From: DASVEE01 sp036399695
Lineage (GTDB): Bacteria; Acidobacteriota; Thermoanaerobaculia; Gp7-AA8
Reading direction: 5' to 3'
DNA length: 31,543 nt
NCBI GenBank assembly: GCA_036399695.1
Contig: DASWMP010000386.1
Coordinates: 1-31,543, forward strand
Below are positions 7,672 to 16,069 of the stretch, in pieces (position 1 is the first letter of the stretch; each line of letters opens with the position of its first letter). The position numbers were made by a program, and so were the translations under genes. The notes under the pieces are model-generated. The model made no database searches and was not told the origin of the DNA. It worked only from the letters and a program-made list of their open reading frames with translations.

Positions 7672-9069
7672 ATGAAGAAATTTTTTGTTTGGGCTCTCAT
7701 GGCCACCCTGATGGTGGCGGGCTCGGCGTTCGCGGCCGTTCCGGTCTCGAATGCGACCTTCGCGACGGGCGCCCCGACCACGACCAACAATGATGACAGC
7801 TGCGACATCAGCGTTGCGCCGGCGGCGACCCTTCTGCTTCCGTATTTTGAAGTTGACATCAACAGCCCGGCTACGACTGCGCAGACGACGCTGTTCACGG
7901 TGACCAACGTTTCGCGTCTCCCGCAGATCGCGCACGTCACGGTCTGGACCGATTACTCGTACCCGGTCCTCGACTTCAACATCTTCCTGACCGGCTATGA
8001 CGTTCAGGCGATCAACCTGTACGACGTCCTCGTTCGCGGCCTCGTTGCCCCGGACAACGGCACGTCCAACCAGACGACGCCGGGCTCGCGCTCGGCCAGC
8101 AACCTCACCGGCAACCCGAACTTCCTTCCGGGCGCCGCTGTGGCTTGTAACCTCGTTGGCCAGAACCGCGGCCGCGTTCCGGAAGTTCTCCGCCAGAACG
8201 TCGTCTCGGCCCTGACCGAGGGTGTCTTCCCGCTCCTTTGCGGCGACGAGATCATCGGTGGCACGCACAACAACGCGGTCGGTTACATCACGATCGACGT
8301 TGCCGCGACGTGCTCGACGAACCTTCCGACGGAGCCGGCGTACTTCACGACGGAAATCCTGTTCGACAACGTTCTCATCGGCGACTACCAGGCTGTCAAC
8401 CCGAACACCGCCACGGGCAACTACGCGCAGGGCAACCCGCTCGTCCACATCCGTGCAATTCCTGAGGGTGGCCCGGCGGGTTCGGTCGTTGCGACCAACC
8501 TCCCGTACACCTTCTACAGCCGCTACCAGTCGATCCTCACCCCGACTCGTGACCGCCGTCAGCCGCTGCCGCACGTCTTCGCCGCTCGTTACATCGAGGG
8601 TGGAGCCGGTGGCTTCGTGACCGCGTTCAAGATCTGGCGTGAAGGCCTCACCGGCGCCGGCGCGGAGTGCGATGAGTACGCCGCCCTGAACGCCCGTATG
8701 GCCGTCGCTGAGCTGGTCCGCTTCGACGAGCGCGAGAACCCGTTCGTCTCGACGGCAGCCGGTGGCTTCTCGCCGGTCCCGCCGGGTGGTGTTGCGCTGC
8801 CGGAAACGTCGCGCACCCTCACCTCGGACGACATCTTCCCGGACCTCACCTCGGGTGACGTCGCTGGCTGGATGTACCTGAACCTCCACAACAACGCTGT
8901 CGGCGCTGACCGCCCCAGCCAGAACTGGGTCATCGTTTCGATGTTCGCTGAAGGCCGTTACTCGGTCGACTTCGACGCGGCGTGGCTCGGCAACGGCTGC
9001 TCGGCTCTCACCCCGGCTCCGGCCACCATTGGACCGGCTCCGAACGTGACGCCCGGCTTCACTCCGTAA
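7672..9069 (+). CDS. Secreted protein of unknown function, probably abundant
   Basis: The ATG at 7672 has AGGAG (7659-7663) 8 nt upstream; a TTG just before it is less likely. The signal peptide is MKKFFVWALMATLMVAGSAF. The 465-aa protein contains a segment typical of secreted proteins I associate with Acidobacteriota, PAATLLLPYFEVDINSPA followed by TTLFTVTNVS and VTVWTDYSYPVLDFNIFLTG; no function is known to me for it. Cysteines are few (at DSCDIS, VACNLV, PLLCGD, ATCSTN, AECDEY and GNGCSAL), consistent with disulfides outside the cytoplasm. It has its own promoter, a good ribosome site and a strong terminator, and its third codon positions are strongly C/T biased, so high expression is likely. 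It could be a surface-layer or filament component, but that is a guess. Confidence 0.75.
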   Translation: MKKFFVWALMATLMVAGSAFAAVPVSNATFATGAPTTTNNDDSCDISVAPAATLLLPYFEVDINSPATTAQTTLFTVTNVSRLPQIAHVTVWTDYSYPVLDFNIFLTGYDVQAINLYDVLVRGLVAPDNGTSNQTTPGSRSASNLTGNPNFLPGAAVACNLVGQNRGRVPEVLRQNVVSALTEGVFPLLCGDEIIGGTHNNAVGYITIDVAATCSTNLPTEPAYFTTEILFDNVLIGDYQAVNPNTATGNYAQGNPLVHIRAIPEGGPAGSVVATNLPYTFYSRYQSILTPTRDRRQPLPHVFAARYIEGGAGGFVTAFKIWREGLTGAGAECDEYAALNARMAVAELVRFDERENPFVSTAAGGFSPVPPGGVALPETSRTLTSDDIFPDLTSGDVAGWMYLNLHNNAVGADRPSQNWVIVSMFAEGRYSVDFDAAWLGNGCSALTPAPATIGPAPNVTPGFTP

Positions 9070-9093
9070 ACCTGATTCAACGCAGTAGCCTTC

Positions 9094-9124
9094 GGGCGGG
9101 CCGGATCTCCGGCCCGCCCTTTTT
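9094..9124 (+). terminator. Rho-independent terminator
   Basis: An 11-bp perfect GC stem (GGGCGGGCCGG/CCGGCCCGCCC) with an ATCT loop is followed by five T. It closes the transcription unit that begins at 7506. Confidence 0.95.
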
Positions 9125-9332
9125 AGTTCCGGACGCAATGCTGCTCTGGAGCATCGCCCGAAGCCGATTCGCACATCGTCTGAATCGTTTCGCGGGAAGC
9201 TTCAAAAAACGCTTCCATCCGCGCTTGCAGCCGCTTACAATAACAGTGGTATCTCTTTTATTACTTTTTCGTTGGTAACTTCGACGTTCGTTCTCTCGCT
9301 CGTTCGCGATAATTCCGACCCGGGGGTGTGAT
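9125..9332. other. Intergenic leader region of the giant PKD gene
   Basis: No gene is seen here. GGAAGC (9195-9200) and GCTTCC (9211-9216) form a dyad with a 10-nt loop. An A+T-rich stretch about 9234-9280 contains TTACAATAAC and TTTTATTACTTTTTC and is the likely promoter area, but no clean -35/-10 pair can be assigned. A G-run, GGGGGTG (about 9322-9328), lies just before the TTG start of the next gene and can act as its ribosome site. Confidence 0.45.
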
Positions 9333-12300
9333 TTGAAACAGTGTTGGTCCAGACTGCTCGTCGTATTGCTGTTTGTATGCGGCGTCGCGACCTCTACTTC
9401 TGCGCAGTATCCGTTGTGGCCCAAGCCCAAGAGCACTGCGGAGCCTCAGTCGTTCTGCACCGACTGCGAAGGCAGCAATGCCTACAGCCTGCCCAACGCA
9501 GGTCTGAAGCTCCAGCATTACGGCCCTCCGATCAAGGCGCATGTCGGCCGGATTCACGACGGCAATTACAGCAATGATTCGCAGGGCTTCGGCATGCGTA
9601 CCGCCCGCGGCGGCCGTGTGCTCATCGCGCCTCAGCGCAATCGCGTCTACATGCAGAACGGCGCCATGCTCGGCGCCTACGCGCTCGACACCTTCTTCAC
9701 GAAGGTAGCGACCGGCCTCGTTCCGGTCACCAGCTTCCCGACTCAGGACGGCCGCAGCTACAGCCGCTCGGGCACGCCGATCGAATCGATCATCATGCCG
9801 GAGCAGTACGTCTATCCGGAGAATCCGAACTCGAAGTGGAACATCCTCGGCGCCGGCGACAGCCAGGACCGCCTGTTCGACTTCGACGTCGACGATCGCG
9901 GATACGTCTACTCGGCCTACAGCTACTACGGCTGGGGCATCACCAAGGACGACGGTACCGCGCCGAGCGGCGTGGTTCCGAAGATGATGCCGCTCGAGGC
10001 CCAGCGCAAGAACGGCGCTTACGGCGCCACGCGCATCGTCTCGCTCAAGGTCGGCAGCAAGTACTGGGTTGTGGTCAGCAGCCACCTGAACCCGACCGGC
10101 GCTTCGATCTACGAAGCCACCAATACGAAGAACCCCATCGGCCCGACGAACCTTGCCGGCGCCAGCAAGGGCATCATGGCCTGGGCGAAGAATGCCGACG
10201 GCACGCGCGTCGCGTTCATCACCGGCCAGCTCAAGCTCGCCATCTACGACGCCGGCCAGTACGTGCTCGGCGGCTCCCCGATCCTCGAAGTCGACGCCGG
10301 CGCCAAGAAGTTCGGTGCCGTCGCTGCCGACGGTGCGAACTTCTACGCCGTCGAAACCATCCCCTCCACGCCGACGCGCAACCTCCTCTGGAAGTTCGCC
10401 GCTGACGGCGCCGGTGGTTACACCATCACGAAGCACGACGTCCTCGGTTCGTTCGAGCCGCTGAACATGCAGGGCGGCGACGGCTTCCTGGCCATCCTCG
10501 GCCAGGTCCCGGCTCCGGGCGGCACGATCGGCGCGAGCGCCGGCGACGTTCGCCTCATCAAGGTCGGTGCAGGCGCGCCGGTCGACCTCCCGCTCAACGA
10601 GTACTTCAAGAACTACTACACCCTCCCGCCGGCGAACCAGGCCCGCCCGGGCTACACCGCGCTCCAGCGCGATGCGGTCGTCGCCAAGCAGGGCGGCAAG
10701 ACCTACCTGATCTACACGACGTACGGCATGGGCGACGTTTACGAGCTCCAGGCCGGCGACAGCCTGTCGATTGATTACGTCCGCACCAGCTACGGCACGG
10801 CGAACCCCTTCTCGAAATCGACGGAGAACGGTCCGTTCTACGGCGACCGCATCACGTTCACCAGCGCCTTCAACTCGAGCGCGACGCTCAAGCCGCCGCT
10901 CGAGTGGAACTTCGGCAACACTGAGAACTCCGCGAACAACGTCCGCAGCGCACCGGCCGGCGATCAGATCGCTCACCAGTACGCGGGGCTGACGTCCGCG
11001 GGCGCGATCACGGCTCCGAAGACGGTCGTCGCGAAGAACCTGCTCGATACGCAGGTCACCGACACGCGCCAGATCACTCTCAAAGTCCCGACGGCGCGCA
11101 TCGGCGTGCTGAGCGCCGGCACCACTTCTCCGGCCACCGTCCTGACGACCGCCCCGGCAACGCCGCTGGCCCTCGTCAGCAGCGATCGCTTCACCGACTC
11201 GTCCGATGGCGCAATCGAAGGGCACTACGCGTCCTGGATCATCGATGGCGTGACGACGCCGCAGGTGCCGTCGGCCCTGATGCCGGTTGGACAGTGCGGC
11301 AGCCACACCGCCACGCTCGCGGCCAACTACGGCCCGTACAACGCCAGCTTCCTCACGACGGTCGGCCAGCCGTTCCTCGCCACCGTCAGCAACGTGACGT
11401 ACTCGGTGCGTCCGTTCGTTGCCACGATCGGCACGCCGCAGAAGACTGCCTCGGCGGTCAAGTTCACCGGCTCGGCGCGCATCGGCGATCCGAGCTCCTT
11501 TAGCGGTGCCACCAACTGGACCGTCTCCTGGACCCTGAAGAACGGGGCCGTGGATCTCGTCCCGCCGCAGGTGATCCAGGCGGCGATCGGCGTCATTCCG
11601 GACTTTTCGGTGCCGACCACCGTCACGATTCCTTCGGGCGCCGTTCTGGCGCTCAATGTGGAACTGCCGACGGCCAACCTCTCGGCCGCTTGCCAGAACC
11701 TCAACGTCTCCTCCGAATCCATCACGCTCAGCACCCCGCAGCCGGTCATCAACGTCACTTCGGGCTGCGTCAACGCCGGCAGCGACTGCACGCTGACCGC
11801 GACCTCCGGCAACAGCGACCCGACCACCGGCTGGACGTACGTCTGGACGCTCAAGACCTCGGGCGGTTCGGTCGTCACCACCGGTACCACCAACCCCTGG
11901 AAGCCGACGATCGCCACGGCGGGTAACTACATCGTCGAGCTGATCGCGACGAAGACCATCTTCTCGGCTCCGGCCGTTCCGAAGACCCTCACGGTCGCGC
12001 AGCCTGCCTGCGGCGGCCACCCCGATCCGCTGCACTTCGGCATCAACGTCCGCGGCAAGACCTCGGGCTGCACCGGCACGCAGGGATCCCCCTGCCAGGT
12101 CGGTGAGGTCATCGAGCTCGACGCCGGTGGCGGTGGCTACATCCAGCGCGCCTGCGACGTCTTCGCCTGGAACTTCGGCGACAGCAGCTCGGCCGGCAGC
12201 GGTCTGGCCGTCGAGCACACGTTCAACGGCACGAACGCGTCGTACAACATGACGCTGACGCTGACGAACGACTCGGGCCCGAAGAACTACACCCGTACCA

Positions 12301-14681
12301 TCTACTTCGGCAGCGGTAACAACCCCGGCCCGGGCCCCGGCCCGAGCTGCACGGCACCGGCCGGAGTTTCCTTCACGTGGTCCGGCAGCAAGGGCTGCAG
12401 CCCGACCAAGTCGTGCGAAGTCGGCGAGCAGATCGTCTTCACCGGCAACAAGTCCGGTGGTCTGCAGGGCTGCGACCAGATGTCGTGGAACCTCGGCCCG
12501 GCCGGCGTCACCACCGCTGGTCAGCCCATCAAGACGTTCCCGGCAGCCGGCACGTTCACGCTGTCGCTCGTCATCAAGAACACCGCTGGTCAGGCGCAGC
12601 CTGTCAACCGCCAGATCACGATCATCCCGGCCGGCAACGGCAGTGGTAACTGCAACGGCCACGCGACGGCGCTCAACGTTGCGCCTGACTACACCGGTCT
12701 TACTTCCGGCTGCGGTCTGTACGCGAACCAGGACACCTGCCAGGCGACCGAAGAGTTCCAGTTCACCGCTGGTTTCTCCGGTTACCAGCAGCAGACCTGC
12801 GACACGTTCGAGTGGAACTTCGACGACGGCACGGCCATCGTGACGTCGCAGAATCCGAAGCACACGTTCGCCGGCAGCAAGACGACGTACAACGTCAAGC
12901 TGACGGTCAAGAACCCGAACGGCAACGTGACGGTTCCGTTCAACGTGAAGGTCGGCGGCGGTAACCCGGGCGTTCCGGCTCCGATCATCAGCATCAGCGG
13001 CCCGAGCACCGGTTCGGTCGGCGCGGATCTGACGTTTACCGCCACCTCCGACGCAGCCGCCACCACGGGCTGGAGCTGGAACTTCGGCAACGGTGTCGAC
13101 AACACGCACGCCGGAACGACGTCCACCACCAGCACGCTCAAGCGGAAGTACCTCGCCCCCGGCACGTATCCCATCACCGTGCAGGCGCGTAACGGCTTCA
13201 GCGGCCCGGTCGGTCAGGCCACGTACACCGTGACGATCACGCAGTCCTCTGATTACAAGTTCCTGCTCCCGGTCGTCATCCACGGCGCGGGCGGCGACAA
13301 CAGCACGTGGCGCACGGACGTCCAGGTCTTCACGCCTGACACGACCGTCTCGGCCACGAAGCCGCTCGTTCTGTCGCTCGACTTCAAGGGCACCAAGAAG
13401 ACGATCAACATCACCAAGTCGACCACGATCTTCGAAGACTTCATGAAGGAGATCATCGCGGGCGACGAGCAGGGCCCGGTCGTCGTCACGGTCACGACGA
13501 ACACCCCGCCGCAGATCTGGACCCGCACGTACAACGTGTCGGCCGCCGGCACCTTCGGCCAGTTCATCCCGGCCATCCTTCTCTCCGGTCCGAACGGGCA
13601 GGGGAGCGTGACGTCGTCCGCTACGACGCCGACGAAGTACTACCTCGCCGGCCTCCGCTCGAACGCTTCGCGCTACCGCACCAACGTCGGCTTCGTGAAT
13701 CCGACGCCTCAGCCGGTCGGCATCAAGGTTGAGGCCTGGGACGACGAAGGCAAGACTCTGATCGGGTCGTTCAACAAGACGCTGAACTCCTTCCAGCTCG
13801 AGCAGATCACGATCAGCACGCTGATCTCGAACCTGCCGGAGAACAAGCCGTTCAGCCTCCGCATCAGCACCGACACGCCGAGCCTCGTCGCCTACGCGTC
13901 GATGATCGACCGTGCCACCAACGATCCGGTCTTCGCCACGGCGGTTCCGGACAGCGACTTCGTTTCGCTCGATTACAAGAACGCGGTGCTCCCGGGTGTC
14001 GGTCACACCGGCAACTGGCGCAGCGACGTCTCGATCTTCAATCCGGACGACCAGATCATCGTCGTCGACCTGGCCTACTACGACCAGACCGGCGCGAAGG
14101 TCGCGGAATCGAAGAGCCAGATCATCCCGGCCAATGCCTTCATGCAGCTCGACGATCTGCTCCGCGCGGGCCGTCTCGCGCCGCAGCCGGCTGACGGTCT
14201 CGGCATGCTGAAGGTCGACACGGTTCTGACGGGCGGTTCGTATCCGTACGTCTTCTCCCGCACCTACTTCGACAAGGGCATCGAGGGCAGCTACGGCCAG
14301 GGCATCCCGGGCTTCGCCGCCGCTCGCGCCAACGTCAAGACGAACAAGGCCGCCTACATCCCGGCCATTCGCAGCGACGACAGCTACTACACCAACGTCG
14401 GCCTCGTGAACCTCACGGATCAGACGACGAAGGTGCGCGTCACGCTCCTGCACCAGCAGACCGGTGCGGCCGTGAACTCGTACGACTTCGACCTCGCTCC
14501 GAACCAGTCGATCATCCGTTCGCGCGACGCGGAAGGTAAGGACCTCCTTCGCTTCCTCGACGCCAACGCCGATCGCGGCTCGTTCAAGATCGAGATCATC
14601 TCCGGTGGCGGTCAGGTCTGGGCCTTCGCGTCGGTCATTGACCGCCGCACGGCCGACCCGGAGTACGTCGCCGCTCAGTAG
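9333..14681 (+). CDS. Giant secreted PKD-domain protein, 1782 aa
   Basis: A TTG start at 9333 opens a signal peptide (MKQCWSRLLVVLLFVCGVAT, cleavage near TSA-QY), and no other in-frame start gives one. Residues about 25-500 form a beta-rich region of unknown type with propeller-like spacing. PKD-type cores follow at about 524 (EWNFGN), 946 (FAWNFGDSSSAG), 1051 (MSWNLGPAG), 1161 (FEWNFDDG) and 1249 (WSWNFGNG). The cores at 946, 1051 and 1161 each end a roughly 100-residue module with a shared cysteine pattern (C...GC...C...C before the W). A GPGPGP linker sits at about 1000. The C-terminus (1305-1782) holds four blocks of about 120 residues marked TWRTDVQVF, RYRTNVGFVN, NWRSDVSIFNP and YYTNVGLVN. 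PKD domains serve as extracellular spacers or glycan-binding parts. Surface localisation is inferred; no anchor motif is seen. Confidence 0.85.
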   Translation: MKQCWSRLLVVLLFVCGVATSTSAQYPLWPKPKSTAEPQSFCTDCEGSNAYSLPNAGLKLQHYGPPIKAHVGRIHDGNYSNDSQGFGMRTARGGRVLIAPQRNRVYMQNGAMLGAYALDTFFTKVATGLVPVTSFPTQDGRSYSRSGTPIESIIMPEQYVYPENPNSKWNILGAGDSQDRLFDFDVDDRGYVYSAYSYYGWGITKDDGTAPSGVVPKMMPLEAQRKNGAYGATRIVSLKVGSKYWVVVSSHLNPTGASIYEATNTKNPIGPTNLAGASKGIMAWAKNADGTRVAFITGQLKLAIYDAGQYVLGGSPILEVDAGAKKFGAVAADGANFYAVETIPSTPTRNLLWKFAADGAGGYTITKHDVLGSFEPLNMQGGDGFLAILGQVPAPGGTIGASAGDVRLIKVGAGAPVDLPLNEYFKNYYTLPPANQARPGYTALQRDAVVAKQGGKTYLIYTTYGMGDVYELQAGDSLSIDYVRTSYGTANPFSKSTENGPFYGDRITFTSAFNSSATLKPPLEWNFGNTENSANNVRSAPAGDQIAHQYAGLTSAGAITAPKTVVAKNLLDTQVTDTRQITLKVPTARIGVLSAGTTSPATVLTTAPATPLALVSSDRFTDSSDGAIEGHYASWIIDGVTTPQVPSALMPVGQCGSHTATLAANYGPYNASFLTTVGQPFLATVSNVTYSVRPFVATIGTPQKTASAVKFTGSARIGDPSSFSGATNWTVSWTLKNGAVDLVPPQVIQAAIGVIPDFSVPTTVTIPSGAVLALNVELPTANLSAACQNLNVSSESITLSTPQPVINVTSGCVNAGSDCTLTATSGNSDPTTGWTYVWTLKTSGGSVVTTGTTNPWKPTIATAGNYIVELIATKTIFSAPAVPKTLTVAQPACGGHPDPLHFGINVRGKTSGCTGTQGSPCQVGEVIELDAGGGGYIQRACDVFAWNFGDSSSAGSGLAVEHTFNGTNASYNMTLTLTNDSGPKNYTRTIYFGSGNNPGPGPGPSCTAPAGVSFTWSGSKGCSPTKSCEVGEQIVFTGNKSGGLQGCDQMSWNLGPAGVTTAGQPIKTFPAAGTFTLSLVIKNTAGQAQPVNRQITIIPAGNGSGNCNGHATALNVAPDYTGLTSGCGLYANQDTCQATEEFQFTAGFSGYQQQTCDTFEWNFDDGTAIVTSQNPKHTFAGSKTTYNVKLTVKNPNGNVTVPFNVKVGGGNPGVPAPIISISGPSTGSVGADLTFTATSDAAATTGWSWNFGNGVDNTHAGTTSTTSTLKRKYLAPGTYPITVQARNGFSGPVGQATYTVTITQSSDYKFLLPVVIHGAGGDNSTWRTDVQVFTPDTTVSATKPLVLSLDFKGTKKTINITKSTTIFEDFMKEIIAGDEQGPVVVTVTTNTPPQIWTRTYNVSAAGTFGQFIPAILLSGPNGQGSVTSSATTPTKYYLAGLRSNASRYRTNVGFVNPTPQPVGIKVEAWDDEGKTLIGSFNKTLNSFQLEQITISTLISNLPENKPFSLRISTDTPSLVAYASMIDRATNDPVFATAVPDSDFVSLDYKNAVLPGVGHTGNWRSDVSIFNPDDQIIVVDLAYYDQTGAKVAESKSQIIPANAFMQLDDLLRAGRLAPQPADGLGMLKVDTVLTGGSYPYVFSRTYFDKGIEGSYGQGIPGFAAARANVKTNKAAYIPAIRSDDSYYTNVGLVNLTDQTTKVRVTLLHQQTGAAVNSYDFDLAPNQSIIRSRDAEGKDLLRFLDANADRGSFKIEIISGGGQVWAFASVIDRRTADPEYVAAQ

Positions 14682-14704
14682 TTCCGCAGTCACTTGGATT
14701 CACT

Positions 14705-14740
14705 GGCGGGCCCCACACGGGGCCCGCCATTTTTGTTTTT
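14705..14740 (+). terminator. Strong rho-independent terminator after the PKD gene
   Basis: A 10-bp perfect stem GGCGGGCCCC/GGGGCCCGCC with an ACAC loop is followed by ATTTTTGTTTTT, 24 bases after the stop codon. Confidence 0.95.
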
Positions 14741-14828
14741 GGTTTCTGGTTTTTGGTTTTCGGTGCTGCGCGTCGGCTGGCATCGCGCTCCTGCTGCCAG
14801 CCCGAACCAAAACCAAAAACCGAAAACC
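14741..14828. repeat. GGTTTTTGG/GGTGCTGCGC palindromic element, copy 1
   Basis: The outer arms 14741-14760 and 14809-14828 are inverted copies (18 of 20 positions). The inner stem is GGCTGGCA (14775-14782) with TGCCAGCC (14795-14802). GGTGCTGCGC (14762-14771) is shared with the second copy at 20917-20984. The element fills the space between the terminator and the Wzt promoter box. Confidence 0.75.
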
Positions 14829-14829
14829 G

Positions 14830-14842
14830 TACAATGCCCCCC
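14830..14842 (+). promoter_or_regulatory. TACAAT box just upstream of wzt start
   Basis: TACAAT (14830-14835) lies 7 nt before the ATG at 14843, with only C and G between and no Shine-Dalgarno site. A -10 box here would start the transcript at or next to the ATG, giving a leaderless mRNA. No -35 match is seen because the repeat element occupies that position. Confidence 0.5.
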
Positions 14843-16069
14843 ATGGAACCCGCTGTTCGCGCCGACCGGCTGTCGAAGCAGTACGATATCTACCGGCGTC
14901 CTGCCGACCGGCTCATCGAGCTCTTCACGCGACGGCAACGTCACGCCGTCTTTTCAGCGCTCGAGGATGTGTCGTTCGAAGTGGAGCAGGGGGAGACGGT
15001 CGGGATCATCGGGCAGAACGGCGCGGGCAAGAGCACGCTGCTCAAGCTGCTGACGGGTGTCACGCAACCGAGCGGCGGCACGATCGAGATGCGCGGCACC
15101 ATTGCCTCCATCCTGGAACTCGGTACCGGGTTTCATCCGGAGTTCAGCGGCCGCGAGAACGCCGCGCTCAACGCCGCGATCCTCGGTCTCAGCGCTGCCG
15201 AGGTGCGCGAGCGCCTGCCGGCGATCCTCGAGTTCTCCGAGCTCGGCTCGTTCCTCGAGCGGCCGGTCAAGACCTACTCCTCCGGCATGTACATGCGGCT
15301 CGCGTTCTCCGTGGCGGTGAACGTGAACCCGGACGTCCTGATCATCGACGAGGCACTGGCCGTCGGCGACGGGCATTTCCAGAAGAAGTGCACCGACAAG
15401 ATCCGCGAGTTCCAGGAGTCGGGGAAGACGATTCTCTTCTGCTCGCACTCGCTCTACTACGTCTCGTCGATCTGCCGCCGCACGCTCTGGCTGGATCACG
15501 GAAAGGTGATGGCGTACGGGCCGTCGCTGGATGTGGTCCACGAGTACGAGACTTTCCTGCGCGAGCGCGACCGCGCCCTCCCCGGCGCGACGGACGAGGC
15601 GGACCTGGAGCGTCCGCGCACGCTGGCGCGCTTCAGCGAGATCGTCGTCTGCGATCGCAGCGGCAGCCCGCGCCAGGAGTTCGCACGCGGGGAGGACGTC
15701 CACATCCGGATGCGCATCCAGTCGGACGACCCGCGCCAGCCGGTGCACGTGCTCGTCGGAATCCATCGTTCGTCCGACGACCTGCAGTGTTTCGCCGTCG
15801 GCACGCATGCGGACGGCATGCAGCCGCTCGCGGGACGCGGCGAGTACGAGTTCACCGTGCAACTGCAGGACGTGCCGCTCCTGCGTGGCGACTACTCGAT
15901 CATCGCGTTCATCGGCGATGAGAACGCGATCACCGTCTTCGACCGGCGCGACGTCAACCCGGCATTCTCGATGACAGGGGAGCGCTTCGAGATCGGCCTG
16001 ATCTCCGTGCGCCACCGCTGGCAGCTCGAGGAGACGAACGTCGAGGCGCCGATGCTCGAGACGCGATGA
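14843..16069 (+). CDS. wzt: Polysaccharide export ABC ATPase with Wzt-type C-terminal domain
   Basis: The 408-aa protein has a complete ABC domain. Walker A is GQNGAGKST (57-65), the signature is the SSGMYMRL variant (146-153) normal for polysaccharide exporters, Walker B is VLIIDEALAVGD (165-176), and the H-loop is in FCSHSL near 203. After about residue 265 comes a beta-sandwich like the Wzt C-terminal substrate-binding domain, ending VPLLRGDYSIIAFIGD and VRHRW, as seen in ATPases that recognise the modified end of an O-polysaccharide. The partner permease is probably the Wzm-like protein at 4835-5641. The ATG at 14843 was preferred over one at 14834, because the latter overlaps the TACAAT box. 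The next gene overlaps by 4 nt. Confidence 0.9.
   Translation: MEPAVRADRLSKQYDIYRRPADRLIELFTRRQRHAVFSALEDVSFEVEQGETVGIIGQNGAGKSTLLKLLTGVTQPSGGTIEMRGTIASILELGTGFHPEFSGRENAALNAAILGLSAAEVRERLPAILEFSELGSFLERPVKTYSSGMYMRLAFSVAVNVNPDVLIIDEALAVGDGHFQKKCTDKIREFQESGKTILFCSHSLYYVSSICRRTLWLDHGKVMAYGPSLDVVHEYETFLRERDRALPGATDEADLERPRTLARFSEIVVCDRSGSPRQEFARGEDVHIRMRIQSDDPRQPVHVLVGIHRSSDDLQCFAVGTHADGMQPLAGRGEYEFTVQLQDVPLLRGDYSIIAFIGDENAITVFDRRDVNPAFSMTGERFEIGLISVRHRWQLEETNVEAPMLETR

Noticed and set aside
9261..14693. An 1810-codon open frame on the minus strand opposite the PKD gene
   Set aside because: It has no signal peptide or domain, is rich in Arg/Asp/Val/Ala as expected of an antisense shadow of GC-rich coding DNA, and the plus strand encodes recognisable PKD domains and a signal peptide. 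Its length comes from codon bias.
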